Below, in pieces: positions 36,501 through 48,049 of a stretch of DNA of 64,000 nt. The stretch is from Gnetum montanum (Eukaryota > Streptophyta > Gnetopsida > Gnetales > Gnetaceae). The stretch spans positions 354,295 through 418,294 of the forward strand of contig MNCI01014752.1 in NCBI GenBank assembly GCA_015680685.1, given 5' to 3'. The notes under the pieces were generated by a model that had not been told where the DNA came from, made no database searches, and saw only the letters and a program-made list of their open reading frames with translations. How positions within the stretch are numbered: position 1 is the first letter of the stretch; every line of letters begins with the position of its first letter. Both the position numbers and the translations under genes were made by a program.

Positions 36501-38049
36501 TTGAGGCTATTCCCATCTTACAGGAAGAGGATGAAATGGATACCATGGGGGTGACACTTGCTAAGGCTTTATATGCTCTTAGGCATTCAAGCAAGGATAA
36601 GGATGTTTTTGATGGTTTCTTTGATGGGTTTCTACACCTTGGTGATCTGCCTGAGCTAAGCAACAAAGGGCCGCTTGGTATGTTTTGTTAGTTTTATCCA
36701 CATTTCGTATCTTCTTAGCTTTGTACATTGTTTTGATTATCATGACTCTTCCTAATATCAGACATGGATGCTGAAGTGCCTGAAGCACATGCATCTTAGG
36801 CAAATGTGTCAAAGTCACAAGCCCCGGCTAAGGTGTCTCCCAATATAGATTCAACATCCATTGATCAATTGAGGCCGTGGCCTGAGATGCCCAACAAATT
36901 AGACTTTGTTACAGGCATCATCAATGATGTTGTTGCTCGTCTACAACAGGCTCATCCTGAATTAGGTGTGTACTTTATACCAGGTGCTTGAATTCATTAT
37001 ACTTTTGCATCTATTGGCGATCTTTTATTAGCTCAATATGTGTAATGTTTGTACTTATAGGTGTGAAGCTTCACTGGAGTCCTTCTGAGGCTACCCATAT
37101 TGATGGTCTTCTAGAATTGCCCAAAGATATTGAGTAGATCCCAAGAGGGATTTATGATGCAGTTTCAGGTTGTGTTGTTCTGAATGCCAAGTCTCTCTGG
37201 ACCTACAGGTGCTCAATTGAATAGTTATGTCTCAAAATCCAATCATTGAAGGAAAATTTGGTGAAGGTGATAGAGGAGAGGAATGACTTGCAAGCCCGTT
37301 ATGATTTTGCCTCTGCTAGATTGGCTAGTGATAGTACTTGGCGTACATCTGAGATCACCTATGCACGTTATTGGGCAGGCTTGAATAGCAATGTGTAGGT
37401 GATTCAGGATCTAGCTGAATAGAGAGCCCAAATGGATTTTTTGAATAGGAAGTTCCATGACTAGAAGTCCTTTGCATCCAAGGTACATAAATGGGGCCAG
37501 GATCAGAAATATCATAAGCACCAATACAAAAAATGGTTGAAGGAAGAATCAGTTGAATGTATCTGGTTGGAGATGTTCATGGAGGGGTTAGGCTTGCGCT
37601 CTTCTTATGACATGTTTGTTGAGTGTACAGAAGTGGAGGGGTCCCCTAAGAGATCCATTACCACTACCTTTGGGGAGGCTTCAACAAGTATGTTTTCTCT
37701 TGAGTGCCCTTCCTAGTCTTCAGTGGACAAGAGTAAAACCTTAACCAATATCGACCTCAGACTTGAGAAAGACTGGGCATGCGTGCTTGAAGAAGAGATT
37801 CTATGGTGCCTAGAAGCTAATCTTAGACCTTCCCCACATGTGAGTGTTTTATTCTTGCATTGTTTTATTGTTTTACTCATCTCCTTTTTTTTTGCACTTT
37901 TAATCTATTTTTTTGTGTTTACTTATTTTGTTGTTTTGTTTTCCTTTTTGTGATAGGGACGTGGTGGTGGCGAGGCTAGACCCAGTGGGATGGGAGTTGA
38001 TGACGTAGAGGAGTTTGGGGACCAGCCCCCTCCCAATACTAGTGCATGA
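33585..38049 (+). pseudogene. Spliced passenger gene inside beta, antisense to it
   Basis: The model has eight exons: a leader (about 33,585-34,024), then 34,339-34,788, 34,871-35,142, 35,241-36,287, 36,399-36,677, 36,762-36,965, 37,061-37,839 and 37,957-38,049. All introns are short with GT donors (GTAAGT, GTGAGT, GTATGT) and AG acceptors, except that the acceptor at 35,240 reads ctacAA where AG is needed. Joined at these sites, intron phases agree at every junction. The leader ends AT and exon 2 begins G, making a split ATG (MGSKPFLLV). The frame runs about 1,041 codons with no shift. It holds 11 stops: one TGA, three TAA, seven TAG. Exon 4 is helical (VSYFTTRVLGVKVSFHLTAE), exon 5 acidic, exon 7 coiled-coil-like. 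The family is not recognised; perhaps the plant transposon-associated helical proteins. Confidence 0.75.
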
Positions 38050-38380
38050 TTTGGCTTGTTAGTCTTGTCAGTCTTGTCATTTCTTTGTCAGTTTGTTTTT
38101 TTTCTTTTAGTTTTTTGGCTTGTTTTGTTGCTTTTGGAATATGTGAAGACAAAATGTAACATGATCATGGTGTAATGTGTCATCATCCTATTGCCATGTT
38201 AACACTCTGTATTACATATATTTATATATTTTGTTTTGCTTTTTCGAGTTTATTTGTGAATGTAAATGTAAACTGGAATCGTAATTGGTAAACATAAGAT
38301 AAACGGAAATCACAATTTGTGAAATGTAAATGATAATGACATAGCAGGATTTTGGTAAATTGGTAATGTACTGCGCTCTA
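38050..38380 (+). other. 3' flank of the passenger gene
   Basis: T-rich sequence after the stop, plausible 3' untranslated region. No perfect AATAAA was found; AATATG and AATGTAA-type variants occur at 38,137-38,160. It leads into the repeat array. Confidence 0.4.
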
Positions 38381-38700
38381 GTTTAAATCCATTTTGGGCT
38401 ACATGCATCAGTTTAAAGTCATGATGGACTATTGCATCTTTTTTAAAGAAAAGGAGGAGACTGTAGTTGTTTCGGTGAATTTTAAAAGGTACTGGCCATT
38501 GTTGACCGTGGCTAGTTTAACATCATTGCAGACGTTTGATAGTTTAACGTCATTCCATACATTTGGTAGTTTAACGTCATTCCGTACATTTGGTAGTTTA
38601 ACATCATTTCGGATGTTTGGTAGTTTAACATCATTCTGGACGCTTGGTAGTTTAACTTCATTCTAGACGTTTGGTAGTTTAACATCATTCCAGACATGAT
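38381..38700. repeat. Minisatellite array at the right edge of the cassette
   Basis: About six to seven tandem units of roughly 30 bases at 38,510-38,700, each carrying ggtagtttaacatcattc with small changes. Diverged units (agtttaaagtcatgatgga) begin near 38,411. The array is read through in the protease frame on the minus strand, giving a repeated MMLNYQ peptide that is not part of a normal protease. Confidence 0.8.
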
Positions 38701-38703
38701 AGG

Positions 38704-39051
38704 TCATCTTAGTTCTTGATCTATTGTCGTTGGCCATATTTGTTCCATGAGGTCTAGTTTTTCAATGATAGATATAGGTATTACATTTGTTGCTGCCCCA
38801 TCATCAACATGCATCCTATGTATCTTAAACTGGTTAACTTGTATCGTTATAAACATAGGGGTGGTAGTGACCTCTCCCATTTTTTCGTCCTGTTTAATGT
38901 CATTGGCTTGAAATCCTAGAGACATGGACCTCAATTCCTGATGTGGAGACAATACGGCATAAATAGATGATTCATTTGCAGGAAGGTCTTCACTAACGGG
39001 GATTGAAGTTAACATACGCACTAGGGCTTCTCGATGTACCAGGGAGGTCAT
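38704..39051 (-). pseudogene. Retropepsin of beta, truncated
   Basis: The minus strand reads QFKIHRMHVDDGAATNVIPISII. D-D-G-A is the active-site position (D-S/T-G-A/S in most elements). The usual later half of the domain is missing: the frame runs straight into the 30-base repeat array. RT resumes some 6 kb away, so the cassette lies between the two. Confidence 0.7.
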
Positions 39052-39699
39052 TACTAGCTCATATAGGCTTAGAGAGGTGTTCTTTTTTTTTTTAAGGCCT
39101 ATGTAACCTGGGTCAAGGCACTGGCCAAGTCTTTGCTATTTGGCAGGTTTTTATCTGTTGAGACTTGATCCATTTGACCTAACATTTGTATCTCTCACGG
39201 AAGAGTTTTTTCGTTATTAACTATAGTTGTTAGGTTTGGGGCACTAGACATTCCCAAGTTCTTGTCTTAACAACTTGTGCTAGGCTGATCAGTAATTGGA
39301 ACCATAGGGATAGCATTTAGTGGTGTGAGTTTTGGTGGTCCTGACTCTTGACCATGATGTTCTTTTTCCAAACATTCCCTGGTCAGTCTGTCAACGAGGC
39401 GTTCTCACGAGGGTCACGGGGGAACTGTTGGGGGTTGTACATTGAAGTGTTGCAGCACCCGGATTACAAATGGAGCAGGTCAAGTTTGCGATGGCACGTT
39501 TGCTATTGCAACCACCGGGCGTACTCGGATGACAAATGGTTTTTGTGGCATGGGGGATGTATGTATGGAAAAAGGAGCTTATGGAGGTGTTAGTGCAGAT
39601 ATGGTTTCGGTAGGCACATGAATCATAAAAGGCCTTCGTGGGGTGTCTTGTTCATTGCTGACATGGATGGTGTTAATCACATAGGGTGATTCTTTGGTG

Positions 39700-41964
39700 T
39701 TAAGAGGGTCTTTGTAGACCCCCATAGACTAATTTTCAGGTCTTACTAGATTGGCTTCATCAAAGACTATCTCACCTATATCAATCATATGTTGGATGTC
39801 TTGTTTTAGGGTAAAGCAGTAGTCGGTACCATGCCCACATCATTGGTGGTACTCACAGAATCTGTCTAACCTAAAACCTCTTGGAACAAATGGTTCATTA
39901 GAAATTTCCAACGTTGGGTTTTTAACTAATTCTCAGTATCGGTAGTGTTTTTGAGATGCAGCAGGAGACATCTGCTTATATTGAATCAACCCAACCTTTA
40001 GAAGTTGGTCCAGTAGTTGTGAAGGCTTCATGGGTAAGGGTGTGTACTGGGCAGGGTCTTTTTGTTCAAAGGCATGGGTATGACTCGTGTTAGTAGTTTG
40101 GACAAAGGAGGGTTCAGGTGTAGGTGCAGGAACAATTCTTTCATGACTAGTGGGGGTTGTGGGTTGTTTCCCTTTTTGCCCTACATTTTTGGGTAGAAAT
40201 GTCTCTGCCACTACTACGACTGTTGTTTTAGACTTGTCTTTATCTTTTTTTGTATGTTGGCTTTTGAAAGTTAGGTAAGCTAGGTTATGAATTGTTTGTG
40301 CCACCTCTTCTATGTTTTTGATTTGGACAAATTCTTGAATCAAAGTGCGAGCGTTCAGATAATAGAGTTTTGACTTAACGAAATCATTCACGGCACTCTT
40401 GAGGATTGTAAGTAAATACGTTTCCAGGATAGGCTCATGAAGTTCGTTAAGGGTGGTGCTCCATCTTTGGATGAATTTTTGTACTGGCTCTAATGGCGCT
40501 TATTTTATTTGGATTAGACTGTCCAGTGTGGCTTTGGCCTTCAAGTTGTACTTAAAATGGGTAACAAATTGGTGTAACAAATCCTCTAGAGAGGATATGG
40601 AATTACATGGTAGGGCTCGGTACCAATCCAAGGCTCTTCCAGTTAAGAACATGGCAAACACACATAGTATTGCATGAGGCTAGGCCTGAAGTAATAGACA
40701 CTCTAATTGGAATGTCACCAAGTGAGCATTTGGATCTCCCTCTCCATTATACTTGGTCAACTGTGGCAATGAAATTCCTTTTGGTAGAGTTAATGGTTGC
40801 ATTGAAGAGCTAATCAAATCATCCTGATAAAAATCCATCACCTTAACTTCTTTAGTGTTTTCCATTTTGAGGCGCTTTACCTCATCGATCAATGCTTGCA
40901 TCATTTTTCTAGCCTGTACCCATTCTTGGACACTAGGTGGACCAGTTGATTGATTAGATCGAGCATGATAATAGTTATATTGTTGTGTGATTTGTGGGAA
41001 AGATGACTACAGGGTTGTTAATGGTTGTACTTGAGGGATATTCTTGGATGGGATTGTAACAGGTGGTATGCTGTAATGAGCCAGTTGATGTTGTTGAATG
41101 ATAGGTGTGGGCCACTGCCCAGTTAAAAGTTGTGAGGAAACACCCTGAACCTATTGAGTTGAAGTAGTGAAGGGTGTTCCTTGGTTGCACTCGTGGTATA
41201 TAATGAGTAGATGTAGAAGTGGGTATCATGGATGGCATCCCAATTATTCAGGGTTGGAAGGTTGCTCTTGTATTAACTTGAGAGGGGAGTTGTTGGGATT
41301 GTCCTTGTGAGAGGGAGGGTAAAGTGGTAATCAAAGGAATAGTAGGGATGGGCATATTGAATTGGGTGTTGGTCATAGGAAAAACAAGAGTGGGGATGGA
41401 TGCTTCTTGTTGAGAGACAGGTGCTTGAGTGCTTGTAAATGCATGAAGAGAGATAGTCTCTCCTGTGAAAGGATGGAATAATGGGTTTGCATAAGTATGA
41501 GGACTGAGAGTGTGGTATGAATCCCCGTGTTCAGATTGAACAACGAAATCATCTTCCTCATCTCCATTTTGAAGCTCTACGGTGGATTGTCACAAGGTTT
41601 GATTCTTTGCCATGAGGAGCTGGGATATGAGTTTGTGATGAGATTCAAAGAGGGAAATCACGTCATATGCTGAGGGGATAAAGTTATGGCCTCCCTTATA
41701 GATGAGTTCATAATGTCATTTTGCTTCCATTTTCGTGCGATCAATGGGCATGTTAGCTTGGATCTTTACACAAATGAAGTTGTATTGTTTTGGGATGAGA
41801 ATTGTATAGGTGGGGTCTTTGCCTTGTAACCTAAGTGACTGACAAGTTGGTCCTTGAGGGTTCATCTCTCTAATGGTGACTATGGATTTAGTTGCGGTCA
41901 CAGGGTTTGAGATTTCGGCATTAAGGTCAGAAATGAGCAATGCTACTTTGATCTGAGAAGATTC
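39700..41964 (-). pseudogene. gag of beta
   Basis: The likely start is at 41,964 (MESSQIKVALLISDL). A Pro/Ser/Thr-rich region (41,600-40,975) precedes the capsid-like Retrotrans_gag segment at about 40,770-40,400: YNGEGDPNAHLVTFQLECLL, LTGRALDWYRALP, SISSLEDLLHQFVTHFK. A nucleocapsid-type knuckle CEYHQWCGHGTDYC is at 39,857-39,816, followed by FTLKQDI, the wording typical of Tat elements. 40,391-39,933 is open for 152 codons. Stops elsewhere break it. Beyond 39,700 a Pro-rich linker leads to protease. Confidence 0.75.
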
Positions 41965-42580
41965 CATGTGTGTAACTGGCTTGACTAGTTGAATTTGTGT
42001 AAGCATCATATGCAAGCTAGCTTGAGCAAGATGGGTGTATGAAAGCTAGCTTGAGCAAGCTGGGCAGTGTGTACAACTATGCAACGTGTGCAATTGTGTA
42101 GCGTGTGCAACTGTGCAGCATGTGCAATCGGGAAGCATGTGCAACTGTGCAGCATGTGCACTTTTATGAGGGAAGCATAGCGTACAACGTGTCTACTTGT
42201 AAAAATATAGTGTGTGCATGCTGGGATCAAAGCACAGTGTGTGTACATTGAGGATAAGGCACAACGTCTGAAGACAGGGCACAGTGTCGAAAGATAAGGC
42301 ATAGCATCGAAAGACAAGGTAGAATGTCTGAAGACAAGGCACAATGTCTATAGGGAGAAAACAACATCTAGGACAGAAGGTAATTTCCAGAGGTAAAGGA
42401 CAGCATGTGGACGTTGAGGGCTGTGTGTGGACATTGAAGAGGGTGCAGCGTATGGATGTTGGACAATAGGCAACGTATGGACGTTGGGCCATGGGAGACT
42501 GGTAGACAATGGATGTTGGATGCTGGATGCTGGATAGTGGGGAATGCAATGGCATGTGTACTGAATGTAAATAGAATGTG
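41965..42580 (-). other. 5' leader of beta
   Basis: Between the primer site and gag. It contains repeats of gcaagctagcttgagcaag and of gtgtgcaactgtgcagcat at 42,010-42,180, and gaagacaaggcac-type repeats at 42,250-42,350. Frames here are repeat-derived. Confidence 0.5.
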
Positions 42581-42598
42581 GCCCTCCTTCTAGTGCCA
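42581..42598 (-). promoter_or_regulatory. Primer-binding site of beta
   Basis: Five bases inside the 5' LTR the minus strand reads TGGCACTAGAAGGAGGGC, beginning TGG as needed to pair with a tRNA 3' CCA. I do not assign the tRNA. Confidence 0.65.
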
Positions 42599-42603
42599 AT
42601 TTC

Positions 42604-44671
42604 TGTACCATCTGAAATCGTCAACATAAGGCTGGAGGAAAACGAATGTCGAAAGATCTCTAGAGAGATACAAATGACCCTGCCTTCGCATAAGGGCAAG
42701 CTAGAAAAACGAAGGTAGTGTGCCTTGGATGGTCTACATGCAGATCAACCAAGGACTTCCCCAAGCGTACGCTAATGGCCCGCACTGGGGTTATCATCAC
42801 AAAATGTAAAACGAGAGAACGTGATGTAACGAAACGTGCAATATAGCGTGTAAATGTGAACAGAATGTATGCGGAAACATGCAATGAAATGGAATAATGC
42901 AAATAATGAACTAGAATAGCACAAAGAAAGGAAAAAAATGAAACTATATTGTATTAATTGATAAAATTTGCATCGGTCAAAACGTAGTTGTGAGTCTGGA
43001 TTGTAAGTCAGACGTTAAGCTCTAATGTGTGGTGTTTCCAGGCGCTGGGGATCACATGCGTCCGGGCTCAGGATTGCTGGTTTTCTTTTCCAAATTTTGC
43101 CAACCCCATTTATATCAATGAACAAGGTATTTATACATTTTTCTAGGATCGGGAGGAGGATTTGCGAATGAGGTCAATGGCTGTGAGATCCATGAAAAAC
43201 GGATCGCATGACAGGTGTACATGGACAGACTATGTTCTAGACTAGATGCAATGTACCTTACAACTTAAGCTGGCTTATGCCCATGGAAGTAGCATAAGAG
43301 CTTGAAAAGCTCACATATGGTGAGGCTTACAATGAAAATTTACAATGAATTCCAAGAGGGATTAACTTTGGCTCACTTGAAATTTCATGGTCCTTTGAAA
43401 TGATTGTTGTAGGATGTCAATTTGAGTGGTTCGATGGCTATTTTAGGCATCTTTGCCTCACTAGGGCTCCTAGCATGAGTTGATTTGGTCCTGGTGTGTC
43501 CTCAGTGTGTGTTTGGAGTGCTTTTGTCCAGGTGTGAATAGTACTCACGCTGATGAATAGTGCTCACGCTGGGCTCTCGTTGTAGTGTGACCTGGCATGA
43601 GCAAGCTGGAATGGTACATTTCACATGAAATTTTGATTTTTGAGACTTGTCTTTCAAGTGTAACTGCTACCTACCCTTGGGGGCAACCTACATGCTAATT
43701 CTAAGCTTGTTTGTGCCCTAATCTGAGTCATTTTGGCAACTCACGCTGGGCTCACGCTATCAGCGTGACCCCAGCATGACCCCAGCATGACCTGGGCGTG
43801 ACCAACTGGAAGTGACACATTTTGAGCTGAATTTTGACCTCTGATGGCTGTTCTTTGAAGTGCAACTAGTGCCTACTCTCTAGGGTGTCCTAGATGCTGA
43901 ATTTGAGTCTTTTCTCATGTTGATTTGAGCCACTTTTAATAGGTCATGCTAGGCTCACGCTATCAGCATGACCACAACGTGACCAAGCCAAAATGCCATG
44001 TTTCATGCTCAAATTTTGATTTTCTAGAGCTTGTGAACAAGTAGAACTATTGCCTATCCTTGGAGGTTGAGTTTATGCTAAAAATTATGCTTGGAACTAC
44101 TTGATTTGACCTATTTTTGTTTGGTCACGCTAGGGTCACACTGTCAGCATGACCTTAGCATGACCCCAGCGTGACTTGGGTGTGAATAAATAAATCATGT
44201 GATTTTAAGCTTAATTTTTGAGGTTCTAGAGGTCAGGAACTGCAATGAACATTAGTGAAGCTCGAGGGGAGTCCGTGTGCTCGAATTCAGACTATTTGGA
44301 CTTGGTTTCAAGGCTCTGAAAGTTGTTCAAGCTATACTCACGTTGTACTCATGCTGGGAAGCATGACCTTAGTGTGACCTGAGCATGAGTAGCAAGATTT
44401 GTGTGATTTTGACTTGAAATCTTGGGTTCTGGATGCTAAAACTTGGAGTAGTCATCAGTGGGTCCCAAGGGGGCCTTGCCCATTCAATTTAGGACCTTTT
44501 GACCTGATTTGGAAGCTGTCAGGGTTGGTCACATTGAGGGCAAGCTAGCTTGACAGCATGAGCAAGCTGGCTTGAGTTCCATGGCTTAGACAAGTTTCTG
44601 CCTCTTGAATGCCAAAAGAGCTTGAGTCATTCCTATTTCAAAGTGTTAAGATGAAATTTTTTAGTGTTTCA
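42604..44671 (-). repeat. 5' LTR of beta, with promoter
   Basis: 2,068 bp, matching the left LTR along its whole length. TATA box TATAAATA on the minus strand at 43,128-43,135. The upstream (U3) half, 43,500-44,400, is dense in AGCGTGACC-type words. Internal frames shared by the two LTRs are by-products of LTR identity, not genes. Confidence 0.9.
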
Positions 44672-44756
44672 CTAAAGTCTACAAAATTTCACTAGATCAT
44701 TTAGTGAACAATAGTAATTTCTAGGGTTAAGCATAGGGATTGCTTGCTACTCATCT
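44672..44756 (+). repeat. Right remainder of the interrupted 5' LTR of copy E
   Basis: It continues the LTR sequence broken at 25,062 by beta. The intact relative at 58,470-58,563 reads across the break (gagagctaaagtctacag). It ends CTACTCATCT, expected ACTCATCA. Confidence 0.75.
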
Positions 44757-44757
44757 T

Positions 44758-44775
44758 TGGCACCATTATTGAGGA
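44758..44775 (+). promoter_or_regulatory. Decayed primer-binding site of copy E
   Basis: TGGCACCATTATTGAGGA. Compared with the Athila/tRNA-Asp type site it has six differences, all transitions. Confidence 0.65.
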
Positions 44776-44907
44776 TTTTAGTTAGCTATGTGCACTACCT
44801 AGGAGTTAGTGAAATTATTTAAAGATGTTGTAATGAATCTTAAAGTTGTAATCATTATTAATAATAATAATAATATTAAAAGCACACTATTTTTCTTTCA
44901 ACTTGAT

Positions 44908-47530
44908 ATGGCTTCTTCTCATAGGGAAGATTCTCCTTTGTTACTTGAAAGTGGATCCAATTAATAGAGGCTTAAAAGGTCAAAACAACTAATGTTCTAT
45001 ACTCATCTCAATGAGTGTGTGCTAGATTTCACCTTTATCTTGCATCAAGATGAATAGATGCAATGGAGGAACATGAAGGGCAACATTGTGTTGCCACTTG
45101 ATCGATCAATTCCTGCAATGCTACTCCAAACTCTCATGAGATTGGGCATCCTAGGGCTTAATGTTGAATACCTTGTGTAGGACCACAACTATTGCGATTA
45201 TCATTCCATTGAGGCAAAATGCAAGAAATATTAGCAACTAGAGGCTCATTATGAAGCATCGAAGGGGAAATGATTCAATAACCCCTTGTTCATGCTAGGC
45301 CAAAAAGAAGGAGAAGATCCCTTTTCTTGGGGTTGTTAATTTACAGACTCTCCTTCTCTTGTCCTTGATGAGGAAACACCAAACCAAAAGTTGTAGTCCA
45401 CTATTAATAATATTGCTTTAGGAAAGAATGGATCCCATGATCATGGGGGCTACAAATGTGGGAGTCAAAGTAGGAACTAGGACAAGCATCATGATGATGA
45501 AAAACATGATTATTGTGGTTGTGACTAATGAATAGGGGATGGAAGGCACCATGGTGGTGCTAGTCCTCCTTCCTCTTCACCTTCAACATCCTCATCTTCT
45601 TCCTCCTCTATCTTCCACCAAAGACATAGAGGACATGACCATGATGGAGGTGACTAGCAGGATAGAGATGATGATAGGGCCCACTAGACTGGTAGAGACT
45701 AGGGGTATGGGCAATCAAGGGAGGCTCTCCACCATGAAAGAAGAGATAGTAGAGGAAATCATAGGAATCATGACCATCATAGAGGTGATGACTATGATGA
45801 ACATTTTCTTGCAACTAGGAATATGTTGAACATTGCACATGCTATGAGAATCCCAACAAGGCATGTCAAAGATAATAGAGTCAAATAGTTGAATATAAAA
45901 AATATTCACAAGTTCAAAGGGGGAGAAAAATCAAATCCATAGAATCATCTTCAAGCCTTTCATGATGTCTATGCCTTGCAGAACATGGAAAAAAATGGCA
46001 AAAGCTAAAGCTATTTCCACAGATGCTCATTAAGGAGGTTGAAACCTAGTACTAGTCCTTAGAACTGAAATCAATCAAATGATGGAGCACAATGCTTGAT
46101 CTCTTCAATGAAAAGTATCAAAAGTACTCTCAAGTGTCCAATTTAAGAAAGTAGATAGAAGGATTGAGATAAGGAATACATGAATCCTTGGATGTAGCCA
46201 TGAGCAGATGTTACTCTTTTTTACATAGGTGCCCAAGTCATGGCTTTTCTTAAAGGGAGTATCTTTGCCATCTCATAGATGGGATTTAAAAAAAATAAGG
46301 ATAAATATTGAGGTTAATGCCAAAGGGAGACTTCCAGAACTTAGAGCCCATCAGATCCAAAGGCTCATTGAGTAGGTGCCCAAAGAAGAAGGTGAGTTGC
46401 AAAAAAAAGAAGAAAAAGTGCATAGGAGTTAAACAAAGATCCTTCCATCTACAAAAGGGAAGTTTGGTTATGTAATAACAGGGAGGAGGCATCACTTGAT
46501 GAAGTGGTGCAACATAAAACCTTACTGATTCAAAAATCTATTTCTGAAATATATTGACCAAGGTAGATAAAATGTGGGGTTCTTTGGATGAAAAATTCCA
46601 ATTTTCTCTTAAAATTGCTAAAACATCCAAGGAGCAAAGTAGCAATCATCATTGAAGGAGAATGAAAGAAGTTGAACATGCTCACAAAAGGGGTAGGGAC
46701 AAAGCTACTACCATAGAGGAGGTTGTAGAGTCTGAATCAGATGATGATGGTGGGTATGACATCTACCACTATGAGCATCCTAAGGGATGTTGTCTCATTG
46801 TATCACATTTACAAGAGTCTAGGATGTACACACTAAATTCTATATTGTCAAGAAGTTATGCACCCAAAAGGTTATCTTATCTTCAAGGTAGCTCTAGATA
46901 GTTCCATCAACAACAAAATTACAATCCAAGTGGATTTCCATCCCAACCTCATGAGTAGTACCAATAGTGGTAGCATCCATAGTTATAGGGGATGCCACCA
47001 CCAAGGTAGTAGTACCCTTACCTGCAATCAAATCCCAATGGGTACTATTTTTAGTAATCAATTTCTCCATGTGACTCTTCCAATCATGTCTCCTTTTAGC
47101 ACCACTACTACCCTTTTGAATATTACATAGCTCAATCTCTATGATAGAAATCCCCATTTCTATTCTACCTTCCTCATCCTTCTGCACCTCTACGTCCACC
47201 CTCAACTCACCTACCATCAACTCCATTCATGGAAAGTGAAATTCCTACTTAGCCACAACAAAGAAACACCACGAGGGATATTAACTTATAGTTGGCTTCT
47301 TAGCCAAGTGGTTTGGAGAACAAACCCCAAAAAGACCATTCTTCCAAACCAACCGTCCTTCAAAGACCTCATATACATCTGTAGATGATGAACTTGCTTC
47401 TCCCTCATCCTCTTTTCCATTATTCAAGAACCCTTTAAACCAAACACTTTCCAAAGTACATACTATCATGTTAACCCATGAAGTCACTGATTGGATGAAG
47501 GTTGGCCATCTTCCCAAGAAAAAATATGAT
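44908..47530 (+). pseudogene. gag of copy E
   Basis: It opens MASSHREDSPLLLESGSN. A Ser-rich linker is at 45,545-45,620 (SPPSSSPSTSSSSSSSIFH), and a capsid-like FKGGEKSNP*NHLQAFHDVY segment at about 45,915-45,985 resembles the Retrotrans_gag entry. An acidic stretch (VVESESDDDGGYD) lies at 46,700-46,765. No CCHC knuckle was found. The frame is broken by many stops, most of them TAG. Confidence 0.65.
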
Positions 47531-47559
47531 CCTAGAAGTCCTCTTATTTACCTATAAAT

Positions 47560-47905
47560 TGCTAAAAATGAGCCTTTCAAGGCTCTTTTAGACTTAGGTT
47601 CTAGTTTATATATGATTTCTCATGAGATGTATAAAACCTTGAACTTGCCTCCACTCAAGAAGAGCAACATTCATCTTGAGTTGGTAGATTAGTCAATTAC
47701 TATTCCATTGGGACTGGTGAAGGACATTATGATCATCATCTATGGGTGGTCCTATCCTACTAACTTCTTGGTGATTTATGTTAATAATTGCATGGGGGAC
47801 TTTCAAATCATCATGGAAAGGGTTTGGTTGAGCACCATTGATGCATGGTTGGGAATAAGAGATATTTCCTTGGAAATTTCCAAGGAAACAAATTTTGGAA
47901 AATAG
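47560..47905 (+). pseudogene. Retropepsin of copy E
   Basis: NEPFKALLDLGSSLYMIS marks the active site, with D-L-G-S in place of D-T/S-G-S. IIMERVWLSTIDAWLGIRD is the second conserved half. It aligns with copy B at 5,830-5,336. The first half and the second half are separated by one TAG. Confidence 0.7.
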
Positions 47906-48049
47906 AGAGGAAGTGCATTCCATGCATCATGTACAATGAGATGAGGTGTAACTATGTGTAGAAATTATAGATGATAAAAAGTACATCTATGATAGCATGT
48001 AGAAAGTGTGTAGATGTGACAGAAATTCAAAGGTGCTTGTACAAAATAA

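Larger units (their letters stand above)
25063..44671 (-). mobile_element. Beta: Tat-lineage Ty3/gypsy element, 19.6 kb, with an antisense passenger gene
   Basis: Both LTRs are present in direct orientation (25,063-27,143 and 42,604-44,671), with TG...CA ends on either strand. The flanking 5-mers are ATAAA (25,058-25,062) and CTAAA (44,672-44,676), a target duplication with one change. Transcription is leftward: primer site, gag, protease, a 6-kb cassette in the opposite orientation, RT, RNase H, a second (archaeal-type) RNase H, integrase and a polypurine tract. The second RNase H and the C-x2-H gag knuckle are hallmarks of the Tat lineage. The LTRs match at roughly nine of ten bases by eye, mostly differing by transitions, so the insertion is old. 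All domains are broken. Confidence 0.9.

Noticed and set aside
38512-38697. Minus-strand peptide repeat (MMLNYQ) as a structural protein
   Set aside because: Translation of the 30-base minisatellite running on from the truncated protease.
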